Source: Prolixibacteraceae bacterium
Lineage (GTDB): Bacteria > Bacteroidota > Bacteroidia > Bacteroidales > Prolixibacteraceae
Length of the DNA: 64,000 nt
Assembly: GCA_003506435.1 (NCBI GenBank)
Contig: DOAQ01000010.1
Location: 117,028 to 181,027, forward strand
Reading direction: 5' to 3'
Shown here piece after piece: positions 7,778 through 16,747 of this stretch. Made by a program: the position numbers and the translations under genes. Numbering within the stretch: the stretch's first letter is position 1; every line of letters starts with the position of its first letter. The notes under the pieces were generated by a model. The model was not told where the DNA came from and did no database searches. It saw only the letters and a program-made list of their open reading frames with translations.

Positions 7778-10600
7778 TTATTCTGTTTTCGGAAAGAAAA
7801 CCACATCAACAACATCGGCAGTACCGAAAAACTGTTTGGCAACTTTTTGTATGTCTGCCGTGGTGATTTTATTCAGAATATTTTCAAAATTGGCCGGGTC
7901 ATTATTGTCAACTCCATGAAAATAATAATTATACAGAGCCGACGACCAATAGTTGTTGTGCTGTTTGCTTTGTTCCCTCGACTTGCGTATGTTTTCAATG
8001 GTTTTATCCAAATCAACCTGGGTCGGTCCTTCCGCAATAATTTTATCAATTTCCCCGTAAACGAGCGATTTCAGGTGATCTGCTTTTTCCGGATCGCAAT
8101 CGAATGTAATATTCGCCGACGCTTCGGGTTTCGGATAGTGCGATAAATCCATTTTTACGCTCACACCATACGTTCCGCCTTCTTTTTCACGAATGCTTTC
8201 GGTATAGCGAAGCTTTAAAATGCCTGAAATGATCGAAAGCGCCATATTATTCCACGGAGTATATTTCAAACCGGCAGAATACGCAAGATTCACATTCGAT
8301 TTTGGCGTTTCCATTTTTATACTGATGTCCTTGTGGGTTTTCCCTTCTGGCATTTCTATTCCGAGGTCTTTCCATTGTTCTTTCCGGTCGATGTCGGTGA
8401 GCGAGCCAATGTATTTTTCAACCAGAGGTTTTACCTCAGTTTCATCGATATTTCCAACAATAATGAATGTAAAGTCGCTGGCATCTTTGATCCGGGAACG
8501 GTAGATCTCTTCAATCTGCGCGAAATCAACTTTATCCAAAAGATCGACATTAAAAATGCGCGTACGCGGATGGTAATTGGTGAGAATCATACTGAGCGAG
8601 TCCTGCATTATTTTTTGCGGATTGTTTGCCATGTTGGCAACATACGCCTTGTATCGGGCCATGTAGGCATTATGCGCATTGAGATCAAAACGTGGTTTCT
8701 CGAAACTCAGGTACACCAGTTGAAGCATGGTTTCAAAATCTTTTGGCGTCCCCGACCCGCTGATACCCTCGGTTAGCGTTCCGATGTTTGTGTTTACTGA
8801 AACTTTTTTCCCGGTCAGCATTTTCCGCAGGGTGATGGCATCAAAATCGCCAAGCCCGTAGTTGCCGACAAAGGCACCAAGTACCGAAGCTGATTCAACA
8901 TATTTATCGTCTAAAAGTGAATTTCCACCCGGGCTGAATGAGCTCAATGTCACCTGGTCTTTTTCAAAATCAGCTTTTCTGAAAATAACTTTTGCTCCGT
9001 TTGCCAGTGTCCATTCCACCGCATCAAACTGATCGAGCTTTTTGGTTTTTACGATCTTCGAACCTTTCAATTCTCCGCTGATCAGCGAACTCGAAGTAGC
9101 CACATCGACATACGGTTCAACAGGCATACTTTTCACTTTCGCAATGATCGCTTTTGTTTCGGCCTCCGTCAGGTGACGGGCATCTTCCGACGGGCCGGTA
9201 ATGATTATGGTGCGGTTCTGTTCTTTCATCCATTCTTTCGAGAGCACAGCAATTTCTTCAACACTGATCGTCGGAATCATCTTTTTTGAAAAATCGTATT
9301 CAAAGTCGAAGGAAGGAATGTCGTCTTTCAGTATAAAATGTTCAACGTAATTACTGATATAACTATCGTTGTCGATTTTGTCTTTTTGTTTGTACGAACT
9401 TTCCAGTCGGGCCAGGTAATTGGTTTTTGCACGTTCCAGTTCCGAACCTGTAAAGCCGAACCGTTTTACCCGTTCGTTTTCAATGAGAATTGCCTCCAGC
9501 GCAATATCTTCCTGATTTGGTTTCGCTGTTACCCCGATGGTGTACACATCGTAGCCGCGCAAAAAACCGCCAATTGAGCTGGTACCGGTAATAAACGGAG
9601 GAGTTCCCTTTTGCAATAGTTCAGAAATACGCTGATTAAACATCGAATTAAAAAGCGAGTGAACCAGTTGTAAGCGCAAGTCATTCAGGTTCTTTTCCTT
9701 TTCATCTTTATTCGGAATCAGGGTCAAAATCTGGATTGCCGTTTGCGATGCTTCTTTGTCGGTAGCAAGCACGTAATAATCCTCATCGTGCTCCGGAATC
9801 GGATACGATTCACGTACCGGGGCATTTTCAACAGCAGGAATTTCAGAGAACAGTTTTTTTACTTTTGCTTCAATTTCATCCACTGAAATATCTCCGACAA
9901 TGGCAATCGCCTGCAAGTCGGTCCGATACCATGAATGATAGAAATCGCGCAAGGTTTTGTATTCAAAGTTTTTTATTACATCGAGGTCGCCAATAACATC
10001 TCTGACCGCATATTTTGAGCCTTTCAGCAAAACCGGAAAAAACTGCGAGCGCAAACGGAAAGCTGCATTGCGCCGGGTACGCCATTCTTCGGTAATAACA
10101 CCACGTTCGGCATCAATCTCTTCTTCCGTCAGCAACAGGTAATGAGACCAGTCGTGCAGAACCAACAGGCACGAGTCGGCCAGTCCTTCCTTGGTGGTTG
10201 GCACATCACTAAGGTTATAAACTGTTTGGTCGAACGCAGTATAGGCGTTGATGTTACGCCCAAATGCCACTCCGTTTTTCTCCAGAAAATTAATGATCCC
10301 TTTCCCTTCGAAATGTTGAGTGCCGTTAAAGGCCATGTGTTCCAGAAAATGGGCAAGCCCGTTCTGATTATCATTTTCGAGCAAGGCCCCTACGTTCTGA
10401 ATAATGTAAAAACTGGCACGGTCCTTTGGTTCCTCGTTATGACGGATGTAGTAGGTCATCCCGTTGGGCAGTTTACCGATTTTTACTTCCGGATCAACCG
10501 GAGCCAACTGATTCAGATCGATTTGGGCAAATGACCCAAAAGGAAGGATAAACAAAATCAGGAAAGAAATTCGGAAAAATAATGTTTGCATGGCAATCAA
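7778..10600 (-). CDS. M16-family zinc metallopeptidase, secreted
   Basis: A 940-residue protein with a signal peptide (hydrophobic residues 6-24, cleavage near FAQ). It has two M16 modules. The N-terminal module carries the inverted zinc motif HFLEH at residues 84-88 and the family segment NGLAHFLEHMAFNGT. The C-terminal half, from about residue 520, is the inactive partner module. This is the length and layout of PqqL/insulinase-like double-module peptidases. They degrade peptides in the periplasm or at the cell surface. Start: ATG at 10600 or 10591; the second (MQTLFF) gives a more typical signal peptide. It is the last gene of a possible four-gene minus-strand run headed by dnaG. The 131-bp gap before it may hold its own promoter. 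Confidence 0.9.
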   Translation of the reverse strand: MIAMQTLFFRISFLILFILPFGSFAQIDLNQLAPVDPEVKIGKLPNGMTYYIRHNEEPKDRASFYIIQNVGALLENDNQNGLAHFLEHMAFNGTQHFEGKGIINFLEKNGVAFGRNINAYTAFDQTVYNLSDVPTTKEGLADSCLLVLHDWSHYLLLTEEEIDAERGVITEEWRTRRNAAFRLRSQFFPVLLKGSKYAVRDVIGDLDVIKNFEYKTLRDFYHSWYRTDLQAIAIVGDISVDEIEAKVKKLFSEIPAVENAPVRESYPIPEHDEDYYVLATDKEASQTAIQILTLIPNKDEKEKNLNDLRLQLVHSLFNSMFNQRISELLQKGTPPFITGTSSIGGFLRGYDVYTIGVTAKPNQEDIALEAILIENERVKRFGFTGSELERAKTNYLARLESSYKQKDKIDNDSYISNYVEHFILKDDIPSFDFEYDFSKKMIPTISVEEIAVLSKEWMKEQNRTIIITGPSEDARHLTEAETKAIIAKVKSMPVEPYVDVATSSSLISGELKGSKIVKTKKLDQFDAVEWTLANGAKVIFRKADFEKDQVTLSSFSPGGNSLLDDKYVESASVLGAFVGNYGLGDFDAITLRKMLTGKKVSVNTNIGTLTEGISGSGTPKDFETMLQLVYLSFEKPRFDLNAHNAYMARYKAYVANMANNPQKIMQDSLSMILTNYHPRTRIFNVDLLDKVDFAQIEEIYRSRIKDASDFTFIIVGNIDETEVKPLVEKYIGSLTDIDRKEQWKDLGIEMPEGKTHKDISIKMETPKSNVNLAYSAGLKYTPWNNMALSIISGILKLRYTESIREKEGGTYGVSVKMDLSHYPKPEASANITFDCDPEKADHLKSLVYGEIDKIIAEGPTQVDLDKTIENIRKSREQSKQHNNYWSSALYNYYFHGVDNNDPANFENILNKITTADIQKVAKQFFGTADVVDVVFFPKTE

Positions 10601-10731
10601 TTAAAGTTAGTAATAAAGATTTGGTACGGACAATGACCTTCCCATTACAAAAATGGTATGTTAAAATACAAAATAAGTTTTATGACTCCGGACAGAAAAT
10701 GATATAAATTATGATTCCATACATGTACAGA

Positions 10732-11757
10732 TCAAATTACCATATCTTTCAGAAATATTTCAGCAATATCTTTGATCGACTGATCGAGATCGCGGTATTT
10801 AAAACCTATTGATTTTACAATTTTATCGCCTGAATAATTGTTGTTCAGGTTGGTTCCTGAAACTGTTTCGCGGGTAATTACAGGGCGTTTGCCGGTAAAA
10901 AAACTGGCTGTCCGGGCCATCCTCCAGGCGACCTGAAGTTTCATGTCGGAGGCAAAATTTTTCGGGCGGGGACGGTTCAGCGCATCGGCTATCCGGTTGA
11001 AAAATTCCTGGTAACTGATGTTTCCTGCATTCAAAATAAACCGCTGGTTTTTGATGGTCCCGAAATGCGGGTCTTCGGCAAGCAGCACCATAGCTTTTAC
11101 CACATCGCGTACATCCACAAAGCCGGTGATCCCTTTTGTGTAGTATTTCAGCCCTTTAAAAATCGATTGAAACAGTTTCGGACTGCCAATGTCCCAGTTG
11201 CCCGGCCCGATGATGATGGAAGGGTTCACGATCACCGCTTCCAACCCTTCCTCAATACCCCGCCAGACTTCCATTTCAGAAAAAAACTTGCTCAGCGAGT
11301 AGCCCGATTTGCGTTTCGACGGAGTCCAGTATGTTTCTTCGTTGATTTCGCTGCCGTCCTGCGTTTTGCCCAACGCAGCAATTGAGCTCACATGGCAAAA
11401 ACGGGAAACTTTGTTGTGGATAGCAGCGTCAATCAGGTTGGCAGTACCTTTTACATTGTTGGTTACCATGGCATCACGGTCGTCGCCATGAAACGAGACC
11501 ATCGCGGCGCAGTGGTATATAATATGCACGCCTTCCAGCACGTCTTCCAGACTGAAGTAATCGAGCAAGTCGCCTTCAACCCAGATGATCCGGTCGAAAA
11601 GCTGTTCGTAAGCAGGCGAGTAATACGAGAATATTTTCTTTATCCAGTTTACATTGCTGGTCGGTCTTTTCAACGCTTTTACCGTTTTTCCCGCACTTGT
11701 CAGATCGTACAGCAAATGGGCGCCAACTAATCCGGTTCCTCCGCTTACAAAAATCAT
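10732..11757 (-). CDS. NAD-dependent epimerase/dehydratase (extended SDR)
   Basis: A 341-residue extended short-chain dehydrogenase. The nucleotide-binding GGTGLVGAH is at residues 6-14 and the catalytic YSLSK at residues 153-157. A typical substrate-binding C-terminal part follows. The family includes dihydroflavonol-reductase-like and sugar epimerase members. The motif context VEGDLLDYFSLEDVLEGV resembles the dihydroflavonol-reductase-like group. The substrate is unknown. It starts 36 nt after the PNPOx-like gene ends, on the same strand, which fits co-transcription. There is no signal peptide. Confidence 0.85.
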   Translation of the reverse strand: MIFVSGGTGLVGAHLLYDLTSAGKTVKALKRPTSNVNWIKKIFSYYSPAYEQLFDRIIWVEGDLLDYFSLEDVLEGVHIIYHCAAMVSFHGDDRDAMVTNNVKGTANLIDAAIHNKVSRFCHVSSIAALGKTQDGSEINEETYWTPSKRKSGYSLSKFFSEMEVWRGIEEGLEAVIVNPSIIIGPGNWDIGSPKLFQSIFKGLKYYTKGITGFVDVRDVVKAMVLLAEDPHFGTIKNQRFILNAGNISYQEFFNRIADALNRPRPKNFASDMKLQVAWRMARTASFFTGKRPVITRETVSGTNLNNNYSGDKIVKSIGFKYRDLDQSIKDIAEIFLKDMVI

Positions 11758-11793
11758 AAATTCGTATTTTGGTTTTTTATTTCAACCTCCCTA

Positions 11794-12279
11794 TTAATCT
11801 TTTGACCACGGGGTAATTGCTTTTGCCCCAAATTCTTTTGCCGAAATTTTGTCGATATGTACCTTAATCACTCCTACATTTTTTATCGCAGGGGTATTGA
11901 ATTTAAATTCCAGCGAACTGTACTGCGCCATCGTTAGTTTCAGCATTCGCTCTTTTTCATCATATTCGTCAATAAATTCGACTGTGCCTTCCACCAACAC
12001 CGTTTTCGATTTAACCCGATAACTGCACCCCACCTGTTCGTCCTGCCATGCCAGTTCTTCTCCCAAAGTCCAGTTGATGCAAACTTTCGGGTTTCTTTTC
12101 AAGGTTTCCCACATTCGCCCGTGTTGTGCCGAATGAAGGATGACCGTGTTTCCGTCGAGGGCAAAATTCATGGGCAAAACATACGGCATATTTTCATCGG
12201 ACATGGCCACGTAACAGGTTTTACATGCCTTTATTATATTTTCAATTTCGGTGCGGTCTTCAATAAAATAAGTTCTCAT
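11794..12279 (-). CDS. pyridoxamine 5'-phosphate oxidase-like flavin protein
   Basis: A 161-residue split-barrel protein of the PNPOx-like/NimA group. Visible features are the MSDENMPYVLPMNFALDG strand pair, the VILHSAQHGRMWETL segment that contacts FMN in relatives, and VCINWTLGEEL. Known relatives bind FMN or heme and some reduce nitroimidazoles; the activity here is not predictable. It lies between dnaG and the epimerase gene. A TATTTTTG -7 element on the minus strand, 26-33 nt upstream of the ATG, suggests its own promoter within the dnaG-PNPOx gap. Confidence 0.85.
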   Translation of the reverse strand: MRTYFIEDRTEIENIIKACKTCYVAMSDENMPYVLPMNFALDGNTVILHSAQHGRMWETLKRNPKVCINWTLGEELAWQDEQVGCSYRVKSKTVLVEGTVEFIDEYDEKERMLKLTMAQYSSLEFKFNTPAIKNVGVIKVHIDKISAKEFGAKAITPWSKD

Positions 12280-12304
12280 CGATGTTGGTTGAAATATTCT
12301 GTAA

Positions 12305-12312
12305 CAAAAATA
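12305..12312 (-). promoter_or_regulatory. -7 element TATTTTTG for the PNPOx-like gene
   Basis: A perfect TAnnTTTG on the minus strand. The expected start of transcription is about 19 nt before the ATG at 12279. No clear -33 box is visible. Confidence 0.5.
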
Positions 12313-12318
12313 GCGGAA

Positions 12319-14268
12319 TTAATTTATTGCCCTGAACCCCAATTGTTCCGAAAGATATTTTGCAACTTTCTTCAGGTTGATATATTGATTCTGCAACTCC
12401 ATAATTCTTGCGAAATCCCCGTCAGTACTGGTTTGCTGAATTTTCTTCTCAATTTGTTTGAGCATGGCTTTTACCTTTCTTAGCTTGTATTCCTGAACGA
12501 TGCGCGGTACCAGCAGGTCGAGAATATCGGCTTCGGCCTCCACAAAAGCGCCGCTTTTCACCCAGCGTTTGCTTTCCACATATTTTTCAGACAACAGGTC
12601 GCTGGCCATTTTGCTCAGTCCGGCCTCCGGATGATTAATGAAAAAACGGGCCGGTTCAAAATCTTTGTTTTCACAGTTTTCCCTGAAAATATCAAGCATT
12701 CGGTTGATGTCATCGCTATTCGACGTCAGTCCGTCAGTATCCAATTCCCCAAGAACATATTGCCCGACAGTAAGGAGTACTGGTTCATTCGGGTCATCGC
12801 TTTCCACTTCAAAAATTTCCCGTCCAAAATGTTTCAGCAGGATACGCAGAATTTCGCGTTCTTCAATTTCAAAAGGATTGGCTATTGTCGCTTTTTCTGC
12901 GACCAAAGCCGAAGCCTGTTTGGTTTTTATTTGTTCCCGTATGTCTTTTCGTTGCTGATCTTCGTTTTCCTTCTGAAGAATTTTCCGTATTTCGGTGTAC
13001 AAAACATTTTCGTGAACATCAAGCAGTTTGCTGCATTCCTTGATGTAAACCGAACGGGTAATGGCATCGGGAATCACAGCAATGGATTGCATAATATCGC
13101 TGATCAGTCGCGCCCTCGAAACGGGGTCGCTTTCAGTGCTTCCGAGCAACAGTTGTGTTTTAAACCGGATAAAGTCGGTTTCGTTGGCTTTGATGTATTC
13201 GGTCAGTTGCGACGCGCTCATCGAACGGGCAAAGCTGTCGGGATCTTCACCATTGGGCAGCAGCAGCACTTTTACATTGACGCCCTCTTCCAGCACCAGG
13301 TCGATTCCGCGCAAAGAAGCTTTGATGCCCGCCGCATCGCCGTCGTAAATGATGGTCACATTCGGCGTAAACCGTCTGATCAGCCTGATCTGGTCGGGTG
13401 TGAGCGCCGTTCCCGACGAAGCGACCACATTCTCAATTCCTGCCTGATGAAATGAAAGCACGTCGGTGTAACCTTCCACCAGGTAACATTTATCGAGCCG
13501 GGTAATATCGCGCTTGGCCTGAAAAATACCATACAACACACGGCTTTTATGGTAAATTTCCGACTCGGGAGAGTTGAGGTATTTGGCCGATTTCTTATCG
13601 TCTTTCAGAATACGGCCGCCAAAAGCAATAACGCGACCGGCAATGTTGTGGATCGGAAACATCACCCGGCCGGCAAAACGATCGGCTACCCAATTGTCGC
13701 GGCGGACCGTTAATCCTGTTTGTTCGAGGAAGTCTATTTTGTACCCTTCCTGTTGTGCCGCCTGGGTAAATATATCTTTCCCGTCGGGGCAAAAACCCAG
13801 TTCAAATTTTTTGATGATATCGTCGCGGATGCCCCTTTCTTTCAGGTAGCTAAGCCCGATCGTGCGTCCTTCATTTTCTTTCAGCAAATAACGGTGAAAA
13901 TAATTTTTGGCAAATTCGGAAACGATCATCATGCTTTCGCGTGCGTCTTTCAGTTGCTTATCTTCTTCCGTCTCCTCTTTCTCCTCAATCTCGATATGAT
14001 ATTTCTTTGCCAGCCATCGCAGCGCTTCGGGGTATGTCAACTGCTCGTGCTCCATGATGAAATTGACCGAATTTCCCCCTTTTCCGCAACCAAAGCATTT
14101 AAAAATTCCTTTGGCCGGAGAAACCGTGAACGAAGGTGTTTTTTCATTGTGAAACGGGCACAGCCCCAGCAGGTTTACTCCACGCCGGCGAAGAGTTACA
14201 AATTCGGAAACCACATCGGTAATTTCCGCTGCATCAATAATCCGTTCTATAGTAGACTGATCAATCAT
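12319..14268 (-). CDS. dnaG: DNA primase
   Basis: A 649-residue primase that makes RNA primers at the replication fork. The N-terminal CHC2 zinc finger has ligands C37, H40, C58 and C61. It is followed by the DnaG catalytic core and a TOPRIM domain with YLVEGYTDVLSFH and IIYDGDAAG motifs. The C-terminal part, about 430-649, is helical and would bind the replicative helicase. Its length matches bacterial DnaG. The ATG at 14268 gives the standard MIDQSTIERI start. A TATTTTTG -7 element ends only 6 nt upstream, so the message may be nearly leaderless. The usual rpsU-dnaG-rpoD arrangement of proteobacteria is absent, as is normal for Bacteroidota. Confidence 0.97.
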   Translation of the reverse strand: MIDQSTIERIIDAAEITDVVSEFVTLRRRGVNLLGLCPFHNEKTPSFTVSPAKGIFKCFGCGKGGNSVNFIMEHEQLTYPEALRWLAKKYHIEIEEKEETEEDKQLKDARESMMIVSEFAKNYFHRYLLKENEGRTIGLSYLKERGIRDDIIKKFELGFCPDGKDIFTQAAQQEGYKIDFLEQTGLTVRRDNWVADRFAGRVMFPIHNIAGRVIAFGGRILKDDKKSAKYLNSPESEIYHKSRVLYGIFQAKRDITRLDKCYLVEGYTDVLSFHQAGIENVVASSGTALTPDQIRLIRRFTPNVTIIYDGDAAGIKASLRGIDLVLEEGVNVKVLLLPNGEDPDSFARSMSASQLTEYIKANETDFIRFKTQLLLGSTESDPVSRARLISDIMQSIAVIPDAITRSVYIKECSKLLDVHENVLYTEIRKILQKENEDQQRKDIREQIKTKQASALVAEKATIANPFEIEEREILRILLKHFGREIFEVESDDPNEPVLLTVGQYVLGELDTDGLTSNSDDINRMLDIFRENCENKDFEPARFFINHPEAGLSKMASDLLSEKYVESKRWVKSGAFVEAEADILDLLVPRIVQEYKLRKVKAMLKQIEKKIQQTSTDGDFARIMELQNQYINLKKVAKYLSEQLGFRAIN

Positions 14269-14273
14269 TATTA

Positions 14274-14281
14274 CAAAAATA
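14274..14281 (-). promoter_or_regulatory. -7 element TATTTTTG directly upstream of dnaG
   Basis: A minus-strand TATTTTTG lies immediately upstream of the dnaG ATG. The usual 7-nt distance would place the transcription start at or next to the A of the start codon. Confidence 0.5.
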
Positions 14282-14375
14282 GGAAAAAGGATGAGACGAG
14301 CATGTTCCGGAAAATGTCATCAAACAAGAGATTTTAGGTCGGTCACCACAATGATAAAACTGTCCTGATTTTGAA

Positions 14376-14438
14376 GCAAAAAATTTCCCCCGCCGAAAGC
14401 TGCTTACAATCAATGAAAACAGAATTCCGCGGGGGAAA
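14376..14438 (-). terminator. terminator of the aldo/keto reductase gene
   Basis: On the minus strand TTTCCCCCGC and GCGGGGGAAA form a perfect 10-bp stem with a long (35-nt) loop, followed by a run of six T. It lies just after the stop at 14460. Confidence 0.7.
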
Positions 14439-14459
14439 CTAATTAGAAAACAAAATTAA

Positions 14460-15587
14460 TTAATTATTCTTGGCCAATCGATCTGCCAGATTTCTAATAA
14501 AATCGTGCCGTGAACCACCCGGAACTTTTTCCTGGTCTTCAATGTCCTTCCTCATCATACCCGGAGGAACAACCAGGGTACGTTTTGTTATTACTACCGG
14601 GGTATTCAGGATTGTATCTATCTGCTGCAATTCTTCTTCCGAAAATGTCAGATTATGCAGCGATGCCACGTTGGTTTCCAATTGAGCAACAGAACTTGCA
14701 CCAATCAGTACCGAAGTAACCCGTTGATCTTTCAAGACCCACGCCAGAGCCATTTGTGCCAGTCTTTGTCCGCGCCGGATGGCCATTTCGTTCAGTTGCC
14801 TGATTTTAACCAACGATCCAATCACCTGTTCCGGTTTCAGGAAACGGCTTTTTGTCGCCCTTGATCCATTCGGAATACCATTCAGGTAACGGTCGGTAAG
14901 CAGACCCTGTGCCAGAGGAGAAAAAGCGATACAACCAATACCTTCCTGTTCCAAAACAGGAAGCAATCCGTCATCTTCCACCCAACGATCCAACATTGAG
15001 TATCTTGGCTGATGGATCAGACATGGCGTCCCCAGTTCTTTTAAAATTTTCGAAGCTTCCAGCGTCAGGCTGGTCGGATAGTTCGAAATACCAACATATA
15101 ATGCCTTCCCTTGTTTTACTGCATGGGCAAGAGCGCCCATGGTTTCTTCAAGAGGTGTCTCCGGATCAGGACGATGCGAATAAAAAATATCCACATAGTC
15201 AAGCCCCATCCGTTTCAGGCTTTGATCAAGACTGGAGAGCATATACTTGCGACTTCCCCATTCTCCGTAAGGACCCGGCCACATATCATACCCTGCTTTG
15301 GTCGAAATAACCATCTCATCACGGTAATTTTTAAAATCAGTCCGAAGAATCTTCCCAAAATTTTCTTCTGCCGATCCGTAAGGAGGCCCGTAATTATTTG
15401 CCAGGTCGAAATGCGTGATTCCCAGATCAAACGCCCTTTTGCATACAGCCCTGCCATTCTCAAATGAATCGACTCCACCAAAGTTTTGCCATAAGCCAAG
15501 TGAGATAGCCGGTAATTTTAATCCTGATTTTCCGCTACGTTTATACGGAATACGATCGTAGCGATTTGTTTCTGCGATATAGTACAT
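14460..15587 (-). CDS. aldo/keto reductase (YghZ/L-glyceraldehyde 3-phosphate reductase-like)
   Basis: A 375-residue AKR with a TIM barrel. The family tetrad is visible as D in FDLANNYG, Y in NNYG, K in VISTKAGYD and H in FYSHRPD. The N-terminal segment YDRIPYKRSGKSGLKLP and the SPLAQGLLTDRYL motif match the YghZ-type group, which reduces L-glyceraldehyde 3-phosphate and methylglyoxal in E. coli. The length is slightly more than usual because of a C-terminal extension. It is a single gene with its own terminator, divergent from the PPDK regulator gene over a 182-bp AT-rich gap. NADPH preference is expected from the family but not shown. Confidence 0.9.
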   Translation of the reverse strand: MYYIAETNRYDRIPYKRSGKSGLKLPAISLGLWQNFGGVDSFENGRAVCKRAFDLGITHFDLANNYGPPYGSAEENFGKILRTDFKNYRDEMVISTKAGYDMWPGPYGEWGSRKYMLSSLDQSLKRMGLDYVDIFYSHRPDPETPLEETMGALAHAVKQGKALYVGISNYPTSLTLEASKILKELGTPCLIHQPRYSMLDRWVEDDGLLPVLEQEGIGCIAFSPLAQGLLTDRYLNGIPNGSRATKSRFLKPEQVIGSLVKIRQLNEMAIRRGQRLAQMALAWVLKDQRVTSVLIGASSVAQLETNVASLHNLTFSEEELQQIDTILNTPVVITKRTLVVPPGMMRKDIEDQEKVPGGSRHDFIRNLADRLAKNN

Positions 15588-15769
15588 AATTTTATAGAGT
15601 TTTTCCCGGCTTTAAAGTACAAACAATATAAGAACAAATGAATTTTTTTTTACAAAAATTTATATGTTCTGTTCAATTATTTTTCACCACTCAAATTTTA
15701 CCTCTTTTTATCGCATGAAAAGCTTAATTTAGTAGTTGTGTTTAACAAACTATCTGATTCGAAAATAGT

Positions 15770-16642
15770 ATGGACCGAAAAAACGGAAAGAAGCCGCCTC
15801 CAATTTATGTGGTCTCCGGAGGAAAGGGACTGGCGGGAAACAATATGGTTCAATCCCTGCTGATCCAGTATCCGAACCACAACATTCCGGTTGTCATTGT
15901 TCCGGACATTGGCACCGTTGAAGAAATCGAGAAAATTATTCTGAAAGCCAAAGCTGACGGAGGATTGATCACCCATACCATGGTGAACCCGGAGCTCCGT
16001 GATAAATTCAATGAGCTGGGTACATTTTACCAGGTTAAAGTAATTGATTTTATGGGAGAACTGGCCGAATACATTGATCAGCACCTTGATATAGAACCAT
16101 TGAAACACCCGGGTTTGTACCGCGAAATCAATGCCGAGTATTTCGACCGTATCGAAGCGATTGAATTTACTCTGAACCACGACGACGGGTTGAAACCCGA
16201 ACGTTTGCACCAAGCCGAAATTATCTTGACAGGCGTCTCGCGTTCGGGAAAAACGCCGTTGAGTGTGTACCTGGCCATGTACGGCTGGAAAGTTGCTAAT
16301 GTACCCATCGTAAAAGGCATCCCGGTTCCCAAAGAATTGTTTGAAGTAGATCCCAACCGGGTATTTGGACTAAACATCAGCGTGCCCAACCTGATTGTCC
16401 ACCGCATCAAACGGATGCAGAGTTTTAACATGCCTACCGAAACGGAATACACCAGCGAACAATATGTCAGGGAGGAAATCCGGAATGCATTTTTTGTTTT
16501 TCAGCGCGGAAAGTTTAAAGTACTAAACGTGACCAACAAACCGATCGAGTCAACCGCCAACGAAATATTGCATATCATGACCGAACGATATGAATATGGA
16601 GGAAGAAAACTGAAATCGCCTTATCGTGAAATCGAAAAATAA
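15770..16642 (+). CDS. pyruvate,phosphate dikinase / PEP synthase regulatory protein (DUF299)
   Basis: A 290-residue bifunctional ADP-dependent kinase and Pi-dependent pyrophosphorylase. The family turns PPDK or PEP synthase off and on by phosphorylating a threonine beside the catalytic histidine. The P-loop-like GVSRSGKTPLS lies near residue 155. The family segments VVSGGKGLAGNNMVQ, THTMVNPELRD and YTSEQYVREEI are also present. The start ATG at 15770 gives the normal length. The gene stands alone; the target dikinase gene is not in this window. PPDK-type versus PPSR-type cannot be decided from the sequence alone. Confidence 0.9.
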   Translation: MDRKNGKKPPPIYVVSGGKGLAGNNMVQSLLIQYPNHNIPVVIVPDIGTVEEIEKIILKAKADGGLITHTMVNPELRDKFNELGTFYQVKVIDFMGELAEYIDQHLDIEPLKHPGLYREINAEYFDRIEAIEFTLNHDDGLKPERLHQAEIILTGVSRSGKTPLSVYLAMYGWKVANVPIVKGIPVPKELFEVDPNRVFGLNISVPNLIVHRIKRMQSFNMPTETEYTSEQYVREEIRNAFFVFQRGKFKVLNVTNKPIESTANEILHIMTERYEYGGRKLKSPYREIEK

Positions 16643-16747
16643 ACTTTTCTGAAATTCCTGTCTATTGTTGTAATTTTTCCCTTTTTACCAAAGTCTTTAA
16701 TTTTCTTCATTTAATTTTGCGAAGGAAACAAATAAACCCCCTCAAGA

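Noticed and set aside
12631..13455. Long plus-strand frame (274 aa) opposite dnaG
   Set aside because: Antisense of dnaG codons; low-complexity aromatic composition, no recognisable domain.
15698..16213. Minus-strand 171-aa frame overlapping the PPDK regulator gene
   Set aside because: Antisense shadow of a well-conserved gene, no family motif.
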